Source: Candidatus Onthousia faecipullorum
GTDB taxonomy: Bacteria; Bacillota_I; Bacilli_A; RF39; UBA660
Direction: 5' to 3'
Length of the DNA: 32,380 nt
NCBI GenBank assembly: GCA_018715925.1
Contig: DVKQ01000046.1
Span: 1-32,380, forward strand
A program made the translations under genes and the position numbers. Position 1 is the first letter of the stretch. Each line of letters begins with the position of its first letter. Under the pieces are notes generated by a model that did no database searches, was not told where the DNA came from, and saw only the letters and a list, made by a program, of their open reading frames with translations. Below are positions 7,695 through 16,414 of the stretch, in pieces.

Positions 7695-8972
7695 ATGGAA
7701 ATAAAAAATTATAGAAAGAGAATAGTTGATGAAAAAATAGAAAGATACTTAAAATTATTTGGTGCGATATGCATAGAGGGACCGAAGTATTGTGGTAAAA
7801 CTTGGTCTGGGAGATATCATGCGAAAAGTGAGAGTTTGCTATATACAAAAACTGGTGGGAAATCTAATGAGGTTGAACTTGCAAAAACATCTCCAGAAAT
7901 TATTTTAGAAGGAGAAAAGCCAAAGCTTATTGATGAGTGGCAAGAGGCAACAAATTTATGGGATGAAATAAGATATGATGTTGATAGAACTGGTTTAAAG
8001 GGACAATATATATTAACTGGTTCATCAACACCTAAGCGAGATGGTATATCTCATAGTGGAGCGGGAAGATTTGGTAAAATACAACTAAGGACAATGTCTT
8101 TATATGAATCAGGTGATTCAACAGGTGATATTTCATTAAAAGATATTTGTGATGGGAAAAAAATATCTAAAAATACAGGAAAAGTTAGTTTAAGAAAACT
8201 TGCTAGTTTGATTATAAGAGGAGGATGGCCTGGAAATTTAAATTATTCTAGTGATGATGCAAGAAAATCAGTAAATGAGTATATTAATTTAATAATAGAT
8301 GATGATTTATATAGATTAGATGGTATTAATAGAGATAAACATAAAGTAAAATTATTATTAAAGTCTCTAGCAAGAAATGAAAGTACAACAGTTACTAATG
8401 CCACTTTAAAGAAAGATATAAAAGAAATAGATAATGAAGATATTGATATAGATACAGTAGCAACTTATTTAAATGCTTTAGACAAACTATTTTTATTAGA
8501 TAATGATGAGCCTTTTTCAATTAATATTAGGTCAAGTATAAGAGTTAAACAAGCAGAAAAAAGACATTTTGCAGATCCTTCAATTGCTTGTGCACTTTTA
8601 AATTTAACTGAGGAAAAGCTTATTAATGATTTAGAAACGTTTGGTTTTTTATTTGAAGCTTTGGTAGAACATGATTTAAAAATATATGCTGATTCTTTTG
8701 ATGCTAAATGTTATCATTATCAAGATTATTTAAATAGAGAAATAGATTCAGTAATAGAATTAGAAGATGGTAATTGGTGTGCATTTGAGATAAAATTAGG
8801 AGTAAATGCAATAGATGATGCAGCAAAAAATTTAATTAATATAAGAGATTCAATAAAAAGTGAGAATGGTAAGGCACCTTCAAGTTTATGTGTTATATGT
8901 GGAATGACTAATGCTGCTTATAAAAGACCTGATGGAGTATATGTAGTACCAATAACGGCTTTGAGACCATAA
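7695..8972 (+). CDS. AAA_14 / DUF4143 family ATPase
   Basis: A 425-residue protein of a widespread but poorly understood family (COG1373). Walker A is GPKYCGKT at residues 29-36. Walker B is KPKLIDEWQ at 76-83. ILTGSSTP at 106-113 is the sensor-like strand, followed by HSGAGRFG (120-127), typical of the family. The C-terminal DUF4143 part has FLFEALVEHDL and REIDSVIE...AFEIKLG (about 318-370), which resembles a PD-(D/E)xK nuclease core (Asp, then Glu-x-Lys). These genes are scattered and mobile, with proposed but unproven links to defence or toxin-like roles. It stands alone between a repeat array and a strong terminator, like a self-contained cassette. It is intact. Confidence 0.88.
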   Translation: MEIKNYRKRIVDEKIERYLKLFGAICIEGPKYCGKTWSGRYHAKSESLLYTKTGGKSNEVELAKTSPEIILEGEKPKLIDEWQEATNLWDEIRYDVDRTGLKGQYILTGSSTPKRDGISHSGAGRFGKIQLRTMSLYESGDSTGDISLKDICDGKKISKNTGKVSLRKLASLIIRGGWPGNLNYSSDDARKSVNEYINLIIDDDLYRLDGINRDKHKVKLLLKSLARNESTTVTNATLKKDIKEIDNEDIDIDTVATYLNALDKLFLLDNDEPFSINIRSSIRVKQAEKRHFADPSIACALLNLTEEKLINDLETFGFLFEALVEHDLKIYADSFDAKCYHYQDYLNREIDSVIELEDGNWCAFEIKLGVNAIDDAAKNLINIRDSIKSENGKAPSSLCVICGMTNAAYKRPDGVYVVPITALRP

Positions 8973-8973
8973 G

Positions 8974-9005
8974 AAAAGAGATAAGTTTTTGTGCTTATCT
9001 CTTTT
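8974..9005. terminator. Bidirectional terminator, ATPase / LCP genes
   Basis: AAAAGAGATAAG (8974-8985) pairs perfectly with CTTATCTCTTTT (8994-9005), with an 8-base loop. The LCP stop codon on the minus strand overlaps the stem. Confidence 0.85.
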
Positions 9006-11031
9006 AAGATTCTGTTGATGTATTTGGTACTTCTGGAATTACATCTTTAATATCATCACTAGGAGGAGTATCAGTACCTTGTTCAGGTGGATCTTCATCA
9101 CTAGGATCTTCTGGTTCTATTGGGATAGGATTAGACTCAATATCTTCATCATCATCCTCTTTTCTATCATCACTAGTAGGTGGAGTATAACTAGGTTCTT
9201 CATAACTGCTACTACCAGATAATGTTAATACAACACTACCACTTATTAAATCTATTCTCTTATTAGCAGGAAGACTTTGACTAACTACATAGCCACTTTC
9301 TCCCTTAAATGTAACTCTAATTCCATGAGCATTGGCATACCTTTCCGCTTGACTCATACTGTCTCCTGTAAAATCAGGTAATAAATCATAAGTAAAAGCA
9401 GTCTTGTAAGGACCAGTACCAGTAACTGTTTTCTCATAGTCTTCATCATTAATAGAGAAGGAAAATTCTTTAATCATATTAGGTTCTTGTTCACCAAGAT
9501 TAATTTTCATCGCTTCAACTATATCATCACGACTTGCAGTATTAGGAACATAGTCCCATAAAACCATTCTACTTCTCTCATCATAAATCATTTGACCAGT
9601 ACCATCTAAATATAATTGTTCAATATTAATAAGATCAGCATCATCTTTTTGTAGGGCATTATTCATTATATCTTTAGCGATATCATAGAAAGATAAAATT
9701 TGTTGTTCAGTAAAGTTAGTATCAAGGTTATTAGTAATTGTATTTAAGACATCCATAACTTGATTAATACTTTTTAATTCTTTCGCTTTATTTAATATTC
9801 CTTGAATAACTAATTGTTGATTTAATCCTCTATCTAAATCTCCACCTGCAAGTTGTTTTCTATTTCTTGCAAGTACTAAAGCTTGTTCACCATTTAGAGT
9901 TTGAACTCCTGCACTTATACAAACTTCTCCTTCACGGTTAGAGTTATCTGTACAAAGGTCTTGAGGAACATCGACAGTAATACCTCCTAAGGTATCAACT
10001 AAACTAACTAATCCTTTAAAGTTAATCTTAGCATAATAATCAATAGTAACATCAAAATAGTTTTCAATAGTATCCATCATACAATCAGTTCCATAAGCAG
10101 CGGCATGGGTTATTTTATTTTCAGGTTGACCACTCCAACAAGCGATTGGAACATAACTATCTCTTGGAATACTTAACATTGTAGCATTTAAAGTATTAGG
10201 ATTAAACGTAACTAATATTAAACTATCTCCATTTGCAACTGTATTTTTAGATAATCCTTCTTGTTCTGAGTCAACTCCCATTAAAAGAATTGTAAATGGT
10301 TCGGTAACAGATTTACCTGTTGATGTGCTTCTATTACTAGTACTTGTTTTTTTCATTTCTTTTTCTTTAGTTAAGATAATTTTCGTATCATCAGTAATAT
10401 TTGTATATGTTTCCATACTTGTAAACATAGAAGGATAATCTGTTGGAACAAAGATAGCATCAACTTCGCCATCATATAAATCAGCCATGACTGTAAAGTA
10501 ATCATCATATTCTACTATTTCATTTTCATCTTTTAATTTATTTTCATCAATAACTTCATTAGGAATTATATATCCTTCTGGAGATGATTCATCTGATAAT
10601 ATTCCAATAGAGTTATCAGCTAGGTCTTCAACACTTTCTATTTCACTACTACTTGCAACTATTAGACTACTAGAATAAGTAACTGTATCTCTATTAATAC
10701 TAGATAGTGTTCCATAAGCATACATTATTAAACCACTAATAGCACAGTTTATAAGTAAATAGAGTATTAAAAAGAAGGTAAGAAGCCTTGACCTCTTTTC
10801 TTTATGTCGTCTTTTAGATCTTACTTTAAAAATAATTACTATATCTAAAACAACGAATATTCCGATAATAATATATCTAACTACTTCTTCAATTGGTCCT
10901 AATAGTAAGATATTATATATAGCGAATAGATTACTTGCTATAACAATTATACTTAGTATAGCGAGCCATAATCTACATTTCTTTTTTTTCTTATCTTTTT
11001 TTTCTTCTTTAATCTCTTTATTCTTTCTCAT
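9004..11031 (-). CDS. LytR-CpsA-Psr (LCP) family protein with extra extracellular domain and PASTA-like region
   Basis: LCP enzymes transfer lipid-linked glycopolymers (teichoic acids, capsule) to peptidoglycan outside the membrane. Order: a Lys-rich start; three membrane helices (about 22-44, 52-69, 83-107); an outside segment (about 120-222) with EIESVEDLADNSIGILSD and YDGEVDAIFVP, like a solute-binding fold; and the LCP core (about 246-470). The core has SIPRDSYV with Arg290-Asp291, ITHAAAYG, LVDTLGGITVDVP and LARNRKQLAGGDLDRGLNQQ, holding the Arg residues that bind pyrophosphate. Next come a PASTA-like module (about 545-610) and an acidic Pro-rich tail. At 675 residues it is longer than most LCP proteins because of the two added regions. 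GGAGGT precedes the ATG. It sits back to back with an envelope operon. Confidence 0.88.
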   Translation of the reverse strand: MRKNKEIKEEKKDKKKKKCRLWLAILSIIVIASNLFAIYNILLLGPIEEVVRYIIIGIFVVLDIVIIFKVRSKRRHKEKRSRLLTFFLILYLLINCAISGLIMYAYGTLSSINRDTVTYSSSLIVASSSEIESVEDLADNSIGILSDESSPEGYIIPNEVIDENKLKDENEIVEYDDYFTVMADLYDGEVDAIFVPTDYPSMFTSMETYTNITDDTKIILTKEKEMKKTSTSNRSTSTGKSVTEPFTILLMGVDSEQEGLSKNTVANGDSLILVTFNPNTLNATMLSIPRDSYVPIACWSGQPENKITHAAAYGTDCMMDTIENYFDVTIDYYAKINFKGLVSLVDTLGGITVDVPQDLCTDNSNREGEVCISAGVQTLNGEQALVLARNRKQLAGGDLDRGLNQQLVIQGILNKAKELKSINQVMDVLNTITNNLDTNFTEQQILSFYDIAKDIMNNALQKDDADLINIEQLYLDGTGQMIYDERSRMVLWDYVPNTASRDDIVEAMKINLGEQEPNMIKEFSFSINDEDYEKTVTGTGPYKTAFTYDLLPDFTGDSMSQAERYANAHGIRVTFKGESGYVVSQSLPANKRIDLISGSVVLTLSGSSSYEEPSYTPPTSDDRKEDDDEDIESNPIPIEPEDPSDEDPPEQGTDTPPSDDIKDVIPEVPNTSTES

Positions 11032-11070
11032 TAAATAACCTCCACGTAAAACTTAAAACTATACCTTATC

Positions 11071-11099
11071 ATTATAGACTATTATTTAGTATCTTTCAA
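11071..11099 (-). promoter_or_regulatory. Promoter of the LCP gene
   Basis: On the minus strand, TTGAAA (complement of 11094-11099), 17 bases, TATAAT (complement of 11071-11076). Confidence 0.7.
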
Positions 11100-11175
11100 C
11101 TCTTGTATTTTTGTTTGGTCTGTAAAGTTTACGATTATTATTAGTTTTTTTAAAGTAATTTGTCGAAGTTTCTGT

Positions 11176-11181
11176 TATAAT
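11176..11181 (+). promoter_or_regulatory. Putative -10 element of the envelope operon
   Basis: TATAAT about 30 bases before the start at 11211. No convincing -35 lies 16-18 bases upstream, so the promoter may need an activator or another sigma factor. Confidence 0.4.
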
Positions 11182-11210
11182 GTAGATAGAAGAATAGGAG
11201 GAAGATGTGT

Positions 11211-13019
11211 ATGAAGAAAATAACTTATACTTTACTTATCTTTATTATGCTTTTTACTTTTATTCCGAATGTTTTTGCAGATAGTTATATAGTGTTAAAT
11301 GCTAATAAATATTTTAGAGATAAACCGGGTGGTAATTTAATAACTGGAGTAGAGGAAGGCATTTTACTTGCAGGTACTAAAGTAGATGTAATTAGTACTG
11401 ATGGTGATAGTGGTTATGGATGTAGAAATGCTTGGTACAAAGTAAAATATAATGACTTAGAAGGATATATTTGTTCAAGTAATCAAGCGATTATAAACGT
11501 TGCAGATGTTGATCTTAATGGAGATTTTGAAAAAGAAATGTTAAGTAAGGGATTTAGTGAGAGTTATTTACCTTATTTAAAGGCCTTACATGAGAGGCAT
11601 CCTAATTGGACTTTTACAGCTGTTAAGACTAATATAGATTTTCTTGATGCTGTTACTAATGAGAATTATGGAACGATTAGTTTAGTAGATGGATCTGATG
11701 AATCTTTAAGAAGTAAAGAGCTCCCTTATTATCAAAATGGAGTATATCAAGAGATAGAACCTGGATGGTATGTGGCAAGTAGAGATACTGTTTCTTACTA
11801 TTTAGATCCTAGAAATTTCTTATCAGAAGAATATATCTTTATGTTTGAGAATTTAAAATATAACTCATCAATTCATACAGAAGATGCAGTAAGAGGAGTT
11901 ACTAGTGGTACTTTTCTAAATACTAGTGAATATTTAAATATCTTAATGAAGACTGCTAGAACTTATAATGTTAGTCCAGTTTATCTTGCTAGTAGAATTA
12001 GACAAGAAAAAGGGACAGCTGATAGTATTTCTACAACAGGAGGGGCCTTTACTTTTAGTGTTGATAATAATTGTTTAAATAATTTAGGTTCTAATGATTC
12101 TTGGGAGAGATTAAATTCTTGTGGTAATGGAAAAACATATAGTGGTATTTATAATTACTTTAATATAGGAGCATATGGTTCTTATATGTCTCCCCAAATA
12201 AGAGGTTTAATATGGGCTAATGGAGGATTTGATGCTTCTGTTACTACTTATAATAGGCCTTGGAATAGTAAAGAAAAAGCGATTATGGGAGGAACTGAGT
12301 ATATCGCTAGTAAATATATAGATGCTAATCAAAATACTTTATATTATCAGAAGTTTAATGTCTCACCAGATGCAGTTTACCCTACTTATACTCATCAATA
12401 TATGACTAATATAAGAGCTCATTCACAAGAAGCTTATAGTACTTATAAGAGTTATAAGGAAAATAATCTTTTAAATAATACTTATGAATTTTTAATACCA
12501 GTTTATAATAATATGCCTAATGATAATGAAGTAATACTTCCAGATGATGATAGTGAAGAAGAGATAGTAACAGAACCTGATATTGATGTTAATACAGGAG
12601 TTGTCGCATCAGGCTTTAAGATAGATGGAGAAGTTATTTCTAATATTTCCTTTAATACAAGTGTTGATTCTATTAATAGTATGTTAAGTAGTATTAATGC
12701 TAATTTAAAAGTTACTGATTATTTAGATAGATATGGTAATAAAGCTAGTGGTAATGTTGGTACAGGAGATACTCTAGTTATTAGTAATGGAAGTACTAGT
12801 ATATCTTATAAAATTGTTATCTATGGTGATAATAATGGTGATGGTAAAGTTAGTGTTGTAGACCTTTTAAGAGTTCAAAAAGATATTTTAGGAAGTAGTA
12901 ATTTATCTACTTATGATAGGAAAGCTAGTGATACTAATAAAGATGGTAGTGTAGATGTAGTAGACCTACTTAGAGTTCAAAAACAAATACTTGGTAATAA
13001 TGTAATAGAACAGGAGTGA
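11211..13019 (+). CDS. Secreted SH3 / endo-beta-N-acetylglucosaminidase with C-terminal dockerin
   Basis: Signal peptide, residues 1-23, ending VFA. A bacterial SH3-like domain lies at about 28-95. A LytD/LytG-like glucosaminidase domain spans about 105-400 (YLPYLKALHERHPNWTF, YYLDPRNFLSE, SPVYLASRIRQEKG with probable catalytic Glu266, YNYFNIGAYGS). It cleaves glycan strands of peptidoglycan. After an acidic linker and a small beta domain, residues about 539-600 form a dockerin type I pair: DNNGDGKVSVVDLLRVQKDILG-like and DTNKDGSVDVVDLLRVQ, each a Ca-binding loop plus helix, nearly identical copies as in true dockerins. The start is ATG 11211, nine bases after AGGAGG (11196-11201); the ATG at 11205 is too close. 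It is first in a four-gene unit; the next gene encodes a cohesin-like protein. Confidence 0.88.
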   Translation: MKKITYTLLIFIMLFTFIPNVFADSYIVLNANKYFRDKPGGNLITGVEEGILLAGTKVDVISTDGDSGYGCRNAWYKVKYNDLEGYICSSNQAIINVADVDLNGDFEKEMLSKGFSESYLPYLKALHERHPNWTFTAVKTNIDFLDAVTNENYGTISLVDGSDESLRSKELPYYQNGVYQEIEPGWYVASRDTVSYYLDPRNFLSEEYIFMFENLKYNSSIHTEDAVRGVTSGTFLNTSEYLNILMKTARTYNVSPVYLASRIRQEKGTADSISTTGGAFTFSVDNNCLNNLGSNDSWERLNSCGNGKTYSGIYNYFNIGAYGSYMSPQIRGLIWANGGFDASVTTYNRPWNSKEKAIMGGTEYIASKYIDANQNTLYYQKFNVSPDAVYPTYTHQYMTNIRAHSQEAYSTYKSYKENNLLNNTYEFLIPVYNNMPNDNEVILPDDDSEEEIVTEPDIDVNTGVVASGFKIDGEVISNISFNTSVDSINSMLSSINANLKVTDYLDRYGNKASGNVGTGDTLVISNGSTSISYKIVIYGDNNGDGKVSVVDLLRVQKDILGSSNLSTYDRKASDTNKDGSVDVVDLLRVQKQILGNNVIEQE

Positions 13020-13024
13020 TTAAC

Positions 13025-14350
13025 TTGAAAAAGATATTGTTTATATTAGGACTTAGCTTCCTTTTCTTTTGCCCTTATGTAGTAGATGCTGCTTCTATTT
13101 CAGTTAGTAGTTCTACATCTACGGGAACAGTTGGGGGAAATATTACAGTTAGAGTTAATATAAATGAAAGTAGTGGACTTGGTAGTTGGGAATATAGCCT
13201 AGATTATGATAGTAGTAAATTACAGCTTTTGAGTGGTAATACTCATGTAGTTGGTTATGTTTCTAGTGAAGGACAAACTAGTCAAAGTTATACTTATACT
13301 TTTAGAGTTAAAGGAACAGGAAGTACTACTATATCAGTTGTTAATACGGCAATTGCATCATGGGATGAAGTAGTTACTAGTCCAACTGATAGTACAACTA
13401 TTAATTTAGTTAGTAGAAGTGAAGTAGAAGAAAATTATAGTACTGATAATACCCTTGCAAGTCTAGAAGTAGAAGGTTTTAGTTTAAGTCCAGAGTTTAA
13501 TAGTGATACAACCTCTTATAAAGTCGATGCTGATAGTGATACTACTAGTGTTAAAGTTAATGCTAAGGCAAATGATGATAATGCCAAAGTAAGTGGTGAT
13601 GGAGAAATAGAAGTTCATGAAGGCTCTAATACGATAAATGTAGTTGTAGAAGCGGAAAGTGGAGCGACTAAGACTTATACAATAGTAGTTAATGTTAAAG
13701 AAAAAGATCCTATTAATGTAGAAGTTAATAAAGAGAATTTAAGTGTCGTTAGAAAGACAGATGAATTACAAGATTTAGTTAAAGATTATTTTGTAGAGAC
13801 TACTGTTAATATTAATGATGAAGAAGTGCCTGCTTATAAAATAGAATCATTAAATATTACTTTAGTCGCTTTAAAAGATGAGAAAGGTAATATTAACTTT
13901 TATATCTATGATGATGGTAAGTATACTTTATATCAAGAATTAGGAAATGATAATCTTACTGTTCATTTACTAGATGATGGGAAATATCCTAGTAATTATA
14001 AAAAATATACAGTTAAAATAGATGGAGAAGAGTATACAATTTATAAACTTAATAAAGATTCTAAATATTATTTAGTATATGGAGAAAATGTAGAAACAGG
14101 CAAGAAAGGTTTATATCTATATGATAGTGTAGATAAAACATTACAAAGATATTATACAGAAGAAGTAGATAGTCTAAATGATGAATTAAGAATAAATTCT
14201 TTTATAATAATGGGACTTACTTGTTTAATAGTTTTATTATTAATAATTTTCTTAATAGCATTACATACTAAGAATAATGATAAAAGAAAATATAAAAAAG
14301 AAATTAAAAAAAGATTAAAACAAGAGAAAAAAGATTTCTTAAAAGATTAG
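13025..14350 (+). CDS. Membrane-anchored cohesin-like / cadherin-like beta-sandwich protein
   Basis: Signal peptide about 1-23. Residues about 24-130 look like a cohesin domain: SVSSSTSTGTVGGNITVRVN, then SWEYSLDYDSSKLQLLSG, TYTFRVKGTGSTTISV. Residues about 140-225 form a cadherin-like beta-sandwich repeat (LASLEVEGFSLSPEF, ending TKTYTIVVNV). A further region (about 230-385) is unassigned. A C-terminal membrane helix (about 391-412) and a Lys-rich cytoplasmic tail anchor it, so the cohesin faces outward. Cohesins bind dockerins, and a dockerin ends the gene just before. TTG at 13025 is taken as start: AGGAG at 13012-13016 lies eight bases before it, and it gives the usual KKILFILG signal. 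The in-frame GTG at 13016 would overlap the ribosome site. Confidence 0.78.
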   Translation: MKKILFILGLSFLFFCPYVVDAASISVSSSTSTGTVGGNITVRVNINESSGLGSWEYSLDYDSSKLQLLSGNTHVVGYVSSEGQTSQSYTYTFRVKGTGSTTISVVNTAIASWDEVVTSPTDSTTINLVSRSEVEENYSTDNTLASLEVEGFSLSPEFNSDTTSYKVDADSDTTSVKVNAKANDDNAKVSGDGEIEVHEGSNTINVVVEAESGATKTYTIVVNVKEKDPINVEVNKENLSVVRKTDELQDLVKDYFVETTVNINDEEVPAYKIESLNITLVALKDEKGNINFYIYDDGKYTLYQELGNDNLTVHLLDDGKYPSNYKKYTVKIDGEEYTIYKLNKDSKYYLVYGENVETGKKGLYLYDSVDKTLQRYYTEEVDSLNDELRINSFIIMGLTCLIVLLLIIFLIALHTKNNDKRKYKKEIKKRLKQEKKDFLKD

Positions 14351-14361
14351 GAGTGTAAACT

Positions 14362-14994
14362 ATGGAGGTAAAACGTAATAATAAACATCTAGGAATAATA
14401 ATATTTATTGGTTTTCTATTAATTATTATAGGAATTATTTCTTATGTAGTTATAAATTATAATAGTGATCAAGCAGAAGTTAAAAAGAGAATGGATGAAG
14501 TAAGAGAGTCTTATAAAGTTTTTAAGACTGATGTAGATGCTTTTAATAGTATTAGAGATGATATTTATAATGAAGTTATGCAAGATATGTATTATCAGAT
14601 GTTAAAAGATAATGATGCTCGTTATAAAGAATTATATCAAAGCTATAGTGATAGTTTGGAAAAAATTGATAAAGATTATAATGGAGTTAAGGATAAATGC
14701 ATTAATGTTTTACATCCTGAAGCTGATGTTAATAATAAGTGTGAAGCGATAGTTTCTTCTTATGAAGAAGTTGTTAATATTTATGTAAGTGATGTCAATA
14801 GTTATAATAGTCTAATAGATTCTTATAATAAATGGTTAAGTGATAATAATAGTACTGATACAAAGCTTGATAAGATAAAGTTAGATAGAGATTATCTAGA
14901 TATAAATGGTGATAGAGAGTATAATGGAAGAGTTGATGAAGATATTAATATAAGTGATGAAGAAGATAATACTGGGGTGGTACCTGATGAGTAA
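14362..14994 (+). CDS. Membrane-anchored coiled-coil protein, function unknown
   Basis: A 210-residue protein I do not recognise. One membrane helix lies at about residues 10-32, with a basic start, so the rest is outside. The outer part is helical and coiled-coil-like (about 38-165) with two Cys (VKDKCINV and NNKCEAI) that could pair, and an acidic tail. It starts 12 bases after the cohesin gene, preceded by AGGAG, and overlaps the next gene by eight bases, so it is translated within the envelope operon. A structural or spacer role at the membrane is inference. Confidence 0.7.
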   Translation: MEVKRNNKHLGIIIFIGFLLIIIGIISYVVINYNSDQAEVKKRMDEVRESYKVFKTDVDAFNSIRDDIYNEVMQDMYYQMLKDNDARYKELYQSYSDSLEKIDKDYNGVKDKCINVLHPEADVNNKCEAIVSSYEEVVNIYVSDVNSYNSLIDSYNKWLSDNNSTDTKLDKIKLDRDYLDINGDREYNGRVDEDINISDEEDNTGVVPDE

Positions 14995-16072
14995 GAAAAA
15001 TTTAGATAAGACAATTTTAATGCCTGGTATTCTAGATGAGATAAAAAAAGAGAAAAGAAAAGAGAAGAAGTTAATTACTAAAATAATAATAGCTCTATTT
15101 ATAATTGGAAGTTCTTTTTCTTTATTTCTTTTTTATGGTCCAATAGATGGTTTTCGTAATTTCTGGATAACTTCAGCGATGACTTCTATGTCTCATCAGT
15201 ACTTGGCTACTTGGTTTTATAATGATGATGTTATTAATGAGGTACTATCTAATAATCATATAATTGAAGTAGATGAAAATACTAATCCAGATTTGATTAA
15301 TTTTAAAGATTATGATACTAATCAGAAGATATATGAAAATGAATATGAGAAAGAGATTTTAACAAAAGATCCTGGTAATGACTTATATAAAGTTATAGAA
15401 GTTAGTGGTAGTGGTTATCAAGGTTATTTAGTAGCGATATATGATCCGTCCCGTGTTTCTATTGCTACAACGGCTTATCTTGGTAAAAGAGGAGAAGCGA
15501 TTACTACAGTTGCAAAAAGAGAAAATGCTATAATTGCTATTAATGCAGGAGGATTTTATGATCCTGATTGGAATAGTAATGGTGCTCTTCCTCATGGAAC
15601 AGTTATCAAAGATGGAAAGATTGTAAGTGATTATGATGATGCTAGAATGGGTGGAGGTTTTGTTGGATTTACTAATGATAATAAACTAGTACTTGGTAAG
15701 ATGAGTGCAGAAGAAGCACTTGCTATGGGTATTAGGGATGCAGTTGAGTTTGGTCCTTTCTTAATAGTTAATGGTAAGAGTAGTTTTGTCAAAGGTAATG
15801 GTGGTTGGGGTATTGCACCTAGAACTGCTATTGGTCAAAGAGAAGATGGTATAGTCTTATTCTTAGTAATTAATGGACGTCTTGCCACATCTATTGGTGC
15901 TGATATGGGAGATTTAACTGAGATAATGGAAAACTATGGTGCTGTAAATGCTGCTAATATGGATGGTGGAAGCTCTAGTGCTTTAGTCATCAATAATGAA
16001 ATTATTAATACACCAGTTGCAGGTGGTAAAGATGGTCTTAGAGATATACCAACATTTTGGATAGTTAAGTAA
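14987..16072 (+). CDS. Phosphodiester glycosidase (NAGPA domain) membrane protein
   Basis: Single membrane anchor at about residues 30-50, then an extracellular NAGPA (DUF2233) domain at about 150-361. Visible motifs: INAGGFYDP near 185-193, GTVIKDGKIV, IAPRTAIGQREDG, and ANMDGGSSSALV at about 323-334. The family hydrolyses sugar-phosphodiester bonds such as GlcNAc-1-phosphodiesters and is found in exopolysaccharide or teichoic acid metabolism, and in the mammalian uncovering enzyme. Substrate here is unknown; a wall glycopolymer is likely given the LCP and hydrolase neighbours. ATG 14987 is preferred, with GGGGTGG six bases upstream, over the longer in-frame start at 14954. The stop is 17 bases before a tRNA. 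Confidence 0.85.
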   Translation: MSKKNLDKTILMPGILDEIKKEKRKEKKLITKIIIALFIIGSSFSLFLFYGPIDGFRNFWITSAMTSMSHQYLATWFYNDDVINEVLSNNHIIEVDENTNPDLINFKDYDTNQKIYENEYEKEILTKDPGNDLYKVIEVSGSGYQGYLVAIYDPSRVSIATTAYLGKRGEAITTVAKRENAIIAINAGGFYDPDWNSNGALPHGTVIKDGKIVSDYDDARMGGGFVGFTNDNKLVLGKMSAEEALAMGIRDAVEFGPFLIVNGKSSFVKGNGGWGIAPRTAIGQREDGIVLFLVINGRLATSIGADMGDLTEIMENYGAVNAANMDGGSSSALVINNEIINTPVAGGKDGLRDIPTFWIVK

Positions 16073-16089
16073 ATTAACTATTCTTTTAT

Positions 16090-16176
16090 GCAGGAATGGT
16101 GGAATAGGTAGACACACTATCTTGAGGGGGTAGTGATTAATTAATCGTGCGAGTTCGAGTCTCGTTTCCTGCACCA
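16090..16176 (+). tRNA. tRNA-Leu (anticodon GAG)
   Basis: Acceptor GCAGGAA (16090-16096) pairs with TTCCTGC (16166-16172), then discriminator A and encoded CCA. The anticodon stem CTATC/GGTAG encloses the loop TTGAGGG, with anticodon GAG. A long variable arm and the TTCGAGT T-loop (16154-16160) fit a class II tRNA-Leu. It may be read through from the upstream operon. Confidence 0.95.
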
Positions 16177-16216
16177 TTTTAAAAGTTTACTAGTGATTTT
16201 GAGTATTATATAAGAT

Positions 16217-16251
16217 AAATGTAGAACTAGTTTGGTCCTACATTTTATTTT
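16217..16251 (+). terminator. Terminator downstream of tRNA-Leu
   Basis: AAATGTAG (16217-16224) pairs with CTACATTT (16238-16245), followed by a T-rich run. Confidence 0.65.
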
Positions 16252-16268
16252 GATATTTGTATCAAAAT
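16247..16268. repeat. Perfect inverted repeat, 9-bp arms
   Basis: ATTTTGATA and TATCAAAAT around TTTG. It overlaps the preceding terminator's T tract. It may be a second terminator or a protein site. The rest of the gap 16177-16414 holds no open frame; a weak hairpin (CCTAA/TTAGG) lies near 16291-16310. Confidence 0.5.
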
Positions 16269-16373
16269 ATATAGTGAGTTAGAGTTTTTTGCCTAATATT
16301 TTTGTTTTAGGTATATAAATAAAATCTACTTATTTGCAAATTATATGACAAAATAGTATTAGTTTAAAAAATG

Positions 16374-16399
16374 AATTGGTCAGACACGTCTGACCAATT
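16374..16399. promoter_or_regulatory. 26-bp palindrome, likely operator or leader hairpin
   Basis: Arms AATTGGTCAGAC (16374-16385) and GTCTGACCAATT (16388-16399) are perfect 12-mers with two bases between. It ends 16 bases before the DUF1016 remnant's start, just upstream of its AGAAAGGAG site. As DNA it is a classic dimer operator; as RNA it would fold into a 12-bp stem next to the ribosome site. Confidence 0.6.
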
Positions 16400-16414
16400 A
16401 AGAAAGGAGCAATT

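Noticed and set aside
13016-13024. GTG start at 13016 for the cohesin-like gene
   Set aside because: It lies inside the AGGAG ribosome site and overlaps the previous stop; TTG at 13025 is correctly spaced.
16154-16176. Attachment site duplication of the tRNA-Leu 3' end
   Set aside because: I looked for a second copy downstream to the end of the window and saw none.
15983-16177. Minus-strand open frame over the tRNA-Leu region
   Set aside because: It runs through the tRNA and the end of the phosphodiester glycosidase gene, so it is a chance frame.
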